Assembly (NCBI GenBank): GCA_003008705.1
Contig: PDUO01000011.1
Location: forward strand, 549,956-613,955
Length of the DNA stretch: 64,000 nt
Source: Pezicula radicicola
Taxonomy: Eukaryota; Ascomycota; Leotiomycetes; Helotiales; Dermateaceae
Reading direction: 5' to 3'
Under the pieces are notes generated by a model. That model searched no databases, was not told where the DNA came from, and saw only the letters and a list, made by a program, of their open reading frames with translations. Positions 56,432-64,000 of this stretch are shown here, in pieces. The position numbers and the translations under genes are program-made. Within the stretch, counting starts at the first letter, position 1, and every line of letters starts with the position of its first letter.

Positions 56432-56898
56432 GTTGATGTACTTGTGTTGTGTTGTCAGTTACTATCTGAAGAAATCACAGTAGCAAACAATTCATTGACG
56501 GATGGAAGGGAGAATGGGTTTGTATTGCTTCAGAGTAAGATACAGTATTGTCTGCTGTTCCTAGAACTTTCCGGAAGCGCAAGAGATCAGGCTGCTTCAT
56601 AATCGTCATCCTTCAAACGCCACGAGATTAAGCGCGTTGGTGCGGCTAAAGTTCTGCGTCTAGTCGTCTAGTCGCTTTCTCCCTCGGAATGAAAGATGAC
56701 AGGGATCAGACGGGTATCGCGTCGCTGCGTGTCCTCTCTTCACAAGGCCGGATTCGACATCTCTGATGCTTTACTTCAACGACGCCAATCACTCAATCCA
56801 AACAACCTCGTTCATTGTATAGCTGCTGGACTTCACCAGCTTCACAATCTGCTGGAATACCTAAGAAGAATACGCTTAGGCGTGCCTCGCAAACCACA
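56432..56898. promoter_or_regulatory. Shared divergent promoter of WLM protease and KDEL receptor
   Basis: A 467-base gap between two start codons pointing away from each other, so both promoters must lie here. No TATA-like box or named operator is obvious. The short plus-strand frames inside have no family features. Confidence 0.6.
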
Positions 56899-57656
56899 AT
56901 GAACATTTTTCGGATACTGGGTAAGCTCCTGCAGGTGCTGAAGCTCAGCAGAGCCTTGAGGACTAATTCTTGTCGCAGGGGACTTCTCCCATTTGGCTTC
57001 TATAGTTATCCTGCTTCATAAGATGACCCAGACGAATGTAAATTATCCCCAAATATACTACTTATGTTCCCTGACTAATTGACCCCTTCCTCCAGTCCTG
57101 TTCCGGTATCTCCTTCAAGTCGCAAGCCCTCTACCTCTTTGTCTACGTAACGCGATATCTCGATCTCTTCTGGACCTTTACCGACAGCGCATATAATACC
57201 ATCTTCAAGCTCCTCTTCCTCGCCTCGTCCGGCTACACAATTTACCTAATGACAACTGCCTACAAGCCCACACACGACCCCAACATTGACACATTCCGCG
57301 TACAATACCTCCTCGGAGGCTCATTAGTCCTGGCATTGATATACCCCTACCAATACACACCCTCGGAAATCCTGTGGGCTTTCAGCATCTGGCTGGAGTC
57401 CGTCGCCATTCTCCCCCAGCTCTTCCTCCTGCAAAGAACTGGTGAGGCGGAGACCATCACAACCCATTATCTGTTTGCGTTGGGAATGTACAGGGCGCTT
57501 TACATTCCAAATTGGATTTGGAGATACTGGGCTGAGGGTCACTGGGATGGAATTGCCGTGTTTGCAGGCATTGTTCAAACAGTCCTATACTCAGATTTCT
57601 TCTGGATTTACTACACAAAGGTGATGAAAGGCAAGAAGTTTGCGCTACCCGTATAA
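56899..57656 (+). CDS. erd2: ER lumen protein-retaining receptor (KDEL/HDEL receptor)
   Basis: Golgi-to-ER retrieval receptor that binds HDEL-type C-termini of luminal proteins. Three exons (56899-56920, 56979-57037, 57096-57656) join in frame to 213 residues, the usual family length. The protein begins MNIFRILGDFSHLASIVILL and continues with CSGISFKSQALYLFVYVTRY, LDLFWTF, LWAFSIWLESVAILPQLFLL, the conserved RTGEAETITTHYLFALGMYR and a final transmembrane segment ending YYTKVMKGKKFALPV. The short C-terminal Lys-rich tail fits cycling through COPI. All introns are canonical. It converges on the complex I gene downstream. Confidence 0.97.
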
Positions 57657-57998
57657 TGGATCAAATTAAGGATGTGAGGAGACTTTAGGTAGTACGAAGT
57701 CGATCGGTCGTAGAAAATTGTAGTCCTTGATGCTGTGCATGGGCGGCGTTAGGTTGGTGTGGGTTATCGGGATTGGACATTGATCCAATATGGGAGTAAT
57801 CCCTATTATTTTTCGGTGTCTTCTACATATAGAATTTAAATTCATACAAACTCTGTTTTGTGCAAAATTTACGTCTACAAATGCCAGATCGACCGCAGAA
57901 TAGCCACAGCATTGATTGAATAATTTTGAAGTCTTTGTATTGTACTACTACCCCATATATACAGCCAACACCGACAAAGGAAACCCAGAATACAATGC
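57657..57998. other. Convergent intergenic region
   Basis: 342 bases between the 3' ends of the KDEL receptor and complex I genes, where both transcripts must terminate. No other feature is seen. Confidence 0.5.
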
Positions 57999-60494
57999 CT
58001 ACGATCCGTAAGCGACCTGAGCATGAGGCTCTTCGGGTGCCATGAAGTTAGTCTCAGGGTTACCCGTCTCCTTCGCCGCCGAACATCTTGCCATGGTCGG
58101 TGAACTAGTGTTTCATTAATACAAAATTCCGTCAAGTGATGGTTGGATAAGATTACGAACCTTCTTGAAATGACATCTGTAAAGTAGAAGTTCTCTACAA
58201 CCTTCTTCAATGGCTCGCCACTTGGCTTATTACCCTTGTTCTGATCCACCAACTGCACCTTACTTAATTGCCTCAATGCGACCGGCTCAACGACATCATA
58301 GCTTGCTAACGTGGGACTGATCTCGACCATGCGGTCTCTTAAAGCTGCTACATCATCGTATGGCAGTGGTGCACCTAGGAACTCACTAACAGCTCTGATA
58401 ATCTTCCAGTCTGTTCGTGCAGCACCAGGCAATGAAGTAGCAGCACGAGTCATTTGAACACGACCTTCGGTGTTGACATATGTGCCAGCCTTTTCGGTGT
58501 AAGCAGCGCCGGGAAGAACAATGTCTGCAATTTGAGCGCCACGATCTCCGTGGTGACCTTGGTAGACTACGAAGGCGTCTTTGGGTATATCAGAGGCGGC
58601 GAACTCATCAGCACCAAGGAGCCAAATAAACTTAGGTTTTGTGTTGGCAACAGCTGTAGATGGTGTTGTGAAACCAATCTCGTAAGCACCTGCTCTTGAT
58701 GCGGCACGCTGAAGAACATTGAAGCCCGTCCACTCCTCGGTCAAGAAGTTGGACGCATTCTTGTCAACAAATGTGCCGACCATTTCATAGATGGCCTTTG
58801 CGTCAGCATGGTCTGTGACACCTGATCCGACAATGATCATGGGTCTCTTGGCAGCTTGGAGTTTCTTGCCAAATGGACCAGCAAGTGCTTTCTTGAGTGC
58901 AGCGGCATCAGTACCAAGATGTTCAAACTCGAATGTCGATTCCCATGGCTGTCCGACAACAGCAATTTCAAGATCTGAGCGCATCCATTGCTTGCGAATA
59001 CGAGCATTTAGACCAGCAGCCTCATGTCGGGTATTGCTTCCAACGATGAGAATAGCATCTGCCTCCTCAACACCCCAGATCTTTGAGTTGAACAGGTAGT
59101 TCGAGCGAACATCAATTCCGTGTGCGATTGGTGCGCTACCAGAGGGTTGATCCAAAGCCAAGTTCTCGGAACCAAGTTTATTGGCCAAATCCTTCAGAGC
59201 TACCATAGACTCGGTCTCGATAAGCTCACCAGCAATAGCCTTGAATTCATTTCCCTTTGGCGCAATTGTCTGGTAAGCGGTCGCGATCTCATTCAAAGCC
59301 ATCTCCCAAGTTGCGGGCAAGAACTTCCCATCCTTCTTGATGAGGGGGGTGGTAAGTCTTTGTGTCTTAAGTCCGTCACAAGCGAATCTACTCTTGTCGT
59401 TGATCCATTCCTCATTGACATCGTCATTAAGTCTAGGAAGAATGCGCATCACCTCAAGACCACGAGAGTCAACCCGAATATTGGATCCTAAACCGTCCAG
59501 AACGTCGATAGATTCGGAGTGCTTAAGCTCCCAGGGACGGGCGCGGAAAGCGTATGGTTTCGAGGTTAGGGCACCGACTGGGCATAAATCTATGACGTTG
59601 CCAGACATCTCCGAGTCCAAGTTCTTCTCGAGGTATGTACCAATTTGCATGTCGTTTCCTCGTCCTGTAGATCCCAGTTCTGGAGCACCAGCGACATCGT
59701 TGGCGAATCGAATACATCGCGTGCAGTGGATACATCGGTTCATGGAGGTCTTAATGAGAGGTCCGATGTTCTTATCTTCCGTGGCACGCTTGCCACCAAG
59801 CTCGTGAAATCGTCCTCGGTCTGCACCATACCGCATTGATTGATCTTGTAGATCACACTCTCCTCCTTGGTCGCAAATTGGGCAATCGAGGGGGTGGTTT
59901 GCCAATAGAAATTCCATAACTCCTTCACGGGCTTTATGTGCTAAGGGCGAGTTGGTCTTGACAACCATGCCAGGTTGTACGGGCCATGCACAGGATGCTA
60001 CAGGTTTTGGTGCCTTCTCAACCTCTACTAAACACATTCGACAGTTTCCGGCAATCATAAGTTTCCTTTATTCCTGCATCAGTATACTGGTGGTTGCGGG
60101 GTCTTCGGAGAACTCACTCGTGATAACAGTATCTGCAAATCCGTTAGCCTTGATCTCATTCTTCGATTCAGCACTCAGGCTCACCTTGGTACTGTTGCTC
60201 CTGCCTTCTCGCATGCTTGAATCAACGCAGAACCAGCTGTAACAATCATCAGCACCTCCCCAACCAGTCTCCCAACTCCGATTGCTACCTTCTATTGAAA
60301 CTTGCTTTCCATCTGCGGACTCTGTTAGCTATCGCAGATCCTATATCGACAGCGCACACCCATTGCTTCGGGTCCTTACCAACAGTGAGCGTCACCTCCG
60401 CCTGCCTTCGTCCAGATGTCGCGAACGTCCGGGAGGCATTGCTACATTGTCTGCTCGTCCGCAGAGCGGATCGTGCCAGAGATTGCCGCAGCAT
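57999..60494 (-). CDS. nuo78: NADH:ubiquinone oxidoreductase 75/78 kDa subunit (complex I)
   Basis: Largest iron-sulfur subunit of the mitochondrial complex I peripheral arm. Five exons (60494-60380, 60236-60185, 60132-60118, 60065-58161, 58104-57999) join in frame to 730 residues. The presequence is MLRQSLARSALRTSRQCSNA. The 2Fe-2S ferredoxin-like domain ends with [20 protein letters not shown]. Further cluster motifs are HPLDCPICDQGGECDLQDQS and MNRCIHCTRCIRF with GNVIDLCPVGALTSKPYAF. The molybdopterin-oxidoreductase-like domain follows (RIRKQWMRSDLEIAVVGQPW, NTEGRVQMTRAA). The last exon gives SSPTMARCSAAKETGNP, as in fungal orthologues. The upstream in-frame ATG at 60530 is less likely. 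Loss would impair complex I respiration. Confidence 0.97.
60118..60132 (-). other. 15-nt micro-exon of the complex I gene
   Basis: Flanked by TTGCAG before and GTGAGT after, and by introns of 52 nt on each side. It supplies Y-C-Y-H plus split codons at either end, including the Cys of the N-terminal 2Fe-2S cluster segment RYCYHEKL. Removing it would delete that conserved cysteine but leave the frame intact. Confidence 0.85.
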
Positions 60495-61642
60495 TGTGTC
60501 CTTTCGGCGGGTTACAAAGAAAGAAAACAAACTCCGGAGTACAAATGGCTTGAATCACACTTCAATGGCCTCTTGACGTCTCGTTCATGAAGCTCTGGTG
60601 TTCGGCAAACAAAATACGCTAAGGGTGTTGAAGCTTAGTAATTTCGACTAATAGCTGCTAGCTGATTGGCTGACGGTTTTTGCCTACAAATTCAAATTTT
60701 TCTCGCGAATATTCGGACTCTTCTTTTTCTTCTTCAATTAAATTGTATACGGGCACACATTTATTGTCGGTGAGCTTGGGCAGCAGTCTTCTGCTGCCAC
60801 AATCAAGTCTTCCGCTATCTTGTGCTCAAGAGCACAACTTCTGGGCGCTGGAATGGATGCAAATGAGAATCTTTTGATTCAACGAATGCGCAACTTACCG
60901 CCGGCTGCTACATGTCTATGACCTTTACGTGGCATCATCTGGGGCAAGGAAATTGGAAAAGCTGCAACCTTGGTCTGATCTAAGGATCTCGATATTCTTC
61001 TCGCATCAGACGAGGTATGAACCGCTCGCCGTTGTCATATCTTCGGAACAAGCACAACCACTCAAGAACTGACAAATCTATACATCAATACAAGACTCAA
61101 GAAATGGATACGTTCTGCTAAACCTGGATAAGCTCAATCGTGACTACTCTATGCCGTGCTCGAAGGACCTATGAATAGTTCAGGATTGCTGTTGGTTGAA
61201 CGGCATTGCGCCTTTCCTATGGTTCACGTCATCGCAACACAGGAACAAAATTCTAAATTTTCCAAAACAAAATCTACTTTCTTCAGATCTCGATATCGTC
61301 CTGACACAGAAGCACATACGACATCCGTGTTGTTATTCTGTCGAAGAGCAGCCTAGTCAAGTAGTGCAGGCACGATCAAAGTAGAGGCGTGCAGAAAAGC
61401 TGCCATTCGTAAATGCAATGCAATGTCTTCATGTTGAAAATGGAGTCCAAGTCAACATGTAGCTCGATGTATCCATTGCGCCTACTTTACATTATGTGGG
61501 TATCATAGGTAGGTAGAGTCTTCATATCTTTCCTGGTTGAGCCATAATATCTCATGAAACTCCGGAAACGCCCATGCTCCAGTGTATGACCAAAACACAT
61601 TGACACCACCCCTATGATATTCATTCATGTCCCTTAAATCCA
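60495..61642. other. Intergenic
   Basis: Complex I promoter and 3' flank of the next gene. Frames of 60-100 codons overlap in several phases with no domain. Nothing else is supported. Confidence 0.55.
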
Positions 61643-62578
61643 TTATCTCAACCTCGGATCCACCCAACCAGGCTCTCTCGTCACCCTGTGCTGCTCTTTG
61701 TCCTTCTCGCTATCCATTCTCCGCAAAGCCTCCTGGTCAACCCTGATGCTTGAATTCTTGTTCCTCAAAATGCCACCTGCACCTCCTGCTGAACCTGGTC
61801 CTGAAATGGGACTCACATTATCGGCTTTCTTGGTCGTAGAACCACCAAATCTAGCCCGTTCTCTCTCCAGCGCGTCCTTATAAAACTTGCATGTCTCCTG
61901 TGCATGGATGTCATACCTTTCCATCTCAGCAGTGCCATCGTTAACAAGCTTCTTGAGCGCGTTAGCAAGTTCTTCCTTGATAACCCGTGCTGTTCTCTTC
62001 TTCTCATTACCCATACCAGACATTTCAACGTCCTCAGCAGAACTAGATCGGCCACTGGTAGCTGAAGGATGTTCAGGCCACTGGAGTTTTCCCTTCTCCA
62101 GCGGAAGCTCATAATCACTAGTCTTAGCCCCCTCTTTCATCGGTACCCTAATATTCTTCAACATCTCTTCCACGCTCTTCTCTTGACCCCTTTTCCTCGC
62201 CTTCAGTTCTTCGTCATCCGACTCTTCATCTTCAAGGCTGCCATGATCAAGAATCTTTAATTCCTCTTCTGCTTGCTTCGTAAGGATATCTGCTTCTGCA
62301 CGAAGGATAGAAATCATGTTATTGCGTACTTTTTCCTGTTGGGTATCGAGATTCTCCAGGATCTTTACGAGCTTCTGCTCCCGCGACGGCTCGCCATCGT
62401 TGTCTGATGGAATAGGAAGACCACCAAATGGCGTAAAGATTGCTGGAGCCAGCAAGAAGAAGTTCTATTTAGCATGTTAGCTTCAACCTGCCCCCTAAAT
62501 GGAATTCACTTTCCACCTCAGTGTACAGATAGAGATCACGTGCTAAGCAAAACGTACCTCTGATGGGTCCGTCGCCAT
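61643..62578 (-). CDS. Conserved-looking coiled-coil protein, function unknown
   Basis: Two exons (62578-62558, encoding MATDPSE, and 62464-61643) join in phase to 280 residues. After a hydrophobic start (NFFLLAPAIFTPFGGLPIPS) the protein is charged and helical, with a coiled-coil-like stretch at about 40-80 (REQKLVKILENLDTQQEKVR), an acidic patch (LEDEESDDEELKARKRGQEK), a second helix (RTARVIKEELANALKKLVND) and a disordered Gly/Ser-rich segment before the end DPRLR. There is no signal peptide or membrane segment, and no catalytic motif. I do not recognise the family. Clean splice sites and coding composition support a real gene. Confidence 0.7.
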
Positions 62579-62713
62579 GGTCGAACAGATTACTTCTAGT
62601 TAGGTTTCAGACAGTGCTTCACGGATTAGCTTTGAGTTAAGTTTGCTAACCCTCGTCCAGATTACTGTATTGCATGACGCTGCGTTACGATTGTGGTGTT
62701 GAAGCGTAAAAAG

Positions 62714-62795
62714 CCTCTATTTCGATAATTCGCTTTTATCGCTTATTATAACCAACCAATTAGAGCGCGACAAAGCGAATTCTTGAAATAGAGTC
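62714..62795. repeat. Fold-back inverted repeat
   Basis: Left arm 62714-62742 (begins CCTCTATTTCGATAATTCGC) pairs with right arm 62765-62795 (reverse complement contains CTCTATTTCAAGAATTCGCT). The arms are about 28 bases with a 22-base loop and would form a strong hairpin. It resembles a short fold-back element or MITE remnant. Confidence 0.65.
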
Positions 62796-63002
62796 TAAGG
62801 AAACTTTAGACCAACTTTAGTGTAAAATTAAGCCTAAATATCGATATTCGACCTCTATTTTCAACAATATACTTCACCTATTAAACCAACTCCAAATTTA
62901 ATAATAGTGGGCTTATTTAAAAGCACTTTAATTGCTCTATATATTCAGTTGTACAAAAGCTAATATTCCCTTAGGCAGAGCCCTAAATTAGAACCTGCGC
63001 AG

Positions 63003-63135
63003 AGCTAGAGCCCACAACCAGAGCCCACACCAAAGCCCACACCAGAGCCCGAACCAGAGCCCGAACCAGAGCCCGAACCAGAGCCTCATATAGCCACGAA
63101 CCAGAGCCCACGCCAGAGCCCGACCTAGAGCCTCC
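63003..63135. repeat. Minisatellite with GAGCCC-x6 units
   Basis: About ten copies of a 12-base unit, variants of CCAGAGCCCGAA and CCAGAGCCCACA, arranged in two blocks that each end in GAGCCTC-TATAGC. In one frame it would read Glu-Pro repeats, but stop codons flank it, so coding is not supported. Confidence 0.8.
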
Positions 63136-63540
63136 TATAGCTATATAATTAATTGTCTGAGGATCGCACAGGCTAGGAGACCTTTAGAAGCTATATAGTT
63201 GTTTATAAGGTTGTGTTATAGAAATCAAGGGGGGGCTAAAATGATAGTTTACCTAACAAAGTTAGAAAAATAACACTATGTTTTGAACTTTATAGTTGTA
63301 CCTAAAGTTGATAGTATAAGTAATTTAAACATATAAAAATGGAAAGCGAAGAACCTACTTTATATTTCTAATAGGACATAGGGATAATACTAAATACTAT
63401 AGAAGTAGTTATTTAATAAAAGATATAAATTTCTAAATCTGTCCAACGCAGTTACAGCAAATGATAAAAAAAAAGGTGGTTCCGTTTTTTGTCTACTCCT
63501 CCTGACCTCGACCTCACCAATCAAAGAGCAAACGAGCACT

Positions 63541-63656
63541 CGTAAGAATTGGTTTGTAAGAGATCATTTCGAATAGTTATCTATCTAGATATAAGAGGTG
63601 AATTTAAGTAACTCACTTCCCTGATTAAACTGATCTCTTATAAATCAATTCGTAAG
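63541..63656. mobile_element. Complete short inverted-repeat element
   Basis: Terminal arms match: left AATTGGTTTGTAAGAGATCA (63549-63568 approximately) and the reverse complement of the right AATTGATTTATAAGAGATCA, 18 of 20 bases. The interior holds GAATAGTTATCTATCTAGAT and AAGTAACTCACTT, shared with the copies at 53094 and 47825. No transposase frame. It has the form of a non-autonomous MITE of roughly 110 bp. Confidence 0.75.
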
Positions 63657-63979
63657 ATACAGCATCCAACATCAAGAAACTCGTCAATCACAAGAGGCTA
63701 CTGATGTAAAATGTCACTCCTAGCGCATAGTTGAAGTATATGTCAAGGCAAAGGCGCGGAATGGAGGGTCCCGTCAAGATAGTCGAAAATCCCCCCCGCT
63801 TCTTGCCCAAATACCGGTAGCCGAGAGTTTTGGATGTAAGCTTACGAGGATGGGACGAGGAGAGGGAATATATAACATGAGCTTCTACCCCTCAAGGGTT
63901 TCAGCACTCAAATAGAGAACTAAAGCTTTACCTGCTGTATAAATCGACCCACAACTATCAATCAAGCAATTAACCAAGG

Positions 63980-64000
63980 ATGCCTTCTGGAGGATGCTTC
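63980..64000 (+). CDS. Start of a truncated gene, possibly GFA family
   Basis: An ATG at 63980 opens MPSGGCF and runs off the window. A TATAAAT box lies about 47 bases upstream (63933). Many fungal GFA (glutathione-dependent formaldehyde-activating enzyme-like) proteins start with a similar M-P-x-G-x-C-x-C motif, so that family is a guess from seven residues only. Confidence 0.3.

Larger units (their letters stand above)
62579..63979. other. Repeat-rich intergenic region
   Basis: AT-rich DNA with a fold-back repeat (62714-62795), a GAGCCC-type minisatellite (63003-63135) and one short inverted-repeat element (63541-63656). No intact gene. Confidence 0.7.

Noticed and set aside
1..64000. tRNA genes and CRISPR arrays
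   Set aside because: Reading both strands for box-B-like GGTTCGA sequences gave only hits inside genes or without a matching box A, and no regularly spaced repeats of CRISPR type were seen; a covariance scan was not possible.

Overview
The window is nuclear DNA of a filamentous ascomycete (Pezizomycotina). The evidence is many 45-70 nt GT-AG introns with CTAAC/CTAAT branch points, a Zn2Cys6 regulator, a Taka-type alpha-amylase with a CBM20 domain, CFEM, HeLo-like and F-box families, a mitochondrial complex I subunit gene, and pseudogenes rich in transition-type damage. The protein families would fit a plant-associated or saprotrophic Leotiomycete, but the sequence does not prove that placement. 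No gene has bacterial-type structure, and I found no tRNA or CRISPR array.

Layout. 1.3-8.3 kb: alpha-amylase (10 exons) and a Zn2Cys6 transcription factor, both on the minus strand. 10.9-15.8 kb: a 1,575-residue EDC4/Ge-1-like decapping scaffold whose last intron carries a small inverted-repeat element. 16.7-23.1 kb: an accessory stretch with a small membrane protein, a broken DEDDh-nuclease-like gene, a frame-broken F-box-like gene and a strongly decayed FAD-dependent oxidoreductase. 24-34 kb: LicD/Mnn4-like protein, 4HBT thioesterase, small cysteine-rich secreted protein, short-chain dehydrogenase and phytanoyl-CoA dioxygenase-like protein. 35-41 kb: an F-box protein and a HeLo-like/ankyrin protein. 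41.6-54.3 kb: a block encoding secreted or membrane proteins on the minus strand: extracellular intradiol dioxygenase, GH92 alpha-mannosidase, GH78-like alpha-L-rhamnosidase, CFEM membrane protein and a multi-pass membrane protein. 55.4-62.6 kb: housekeeping genes: UBL-WLM metalloprotease, KDEL receptor, complex I 75/78 kDa subunit and a conserved-looking coiled-coil protein. 62.6-64 kb: repeat-rich DNA and the first codons of another gene.

How the genes relate. The amylase, GH92 and GH78 enzymes plus the dioxygenase suggest extracellular breakdown of starch, glycan and aromatic polymers. The GH92 and GH78 genes lie next to each other in the same orientation. The 55-62 kb genes are a gene-dense core block. 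Decayed genes and small inverted-repeat elements concentrate in the accessory stretches. The main unusual signals are small elements sharing one core motif and sitting in introns, two micro-exons (15 and 23 nt), one GC-AG intron, and a HeLo-like/ankyrin protein of the kind linked to fungal programmed cell death. I did not find a clearly new multi-gene system.
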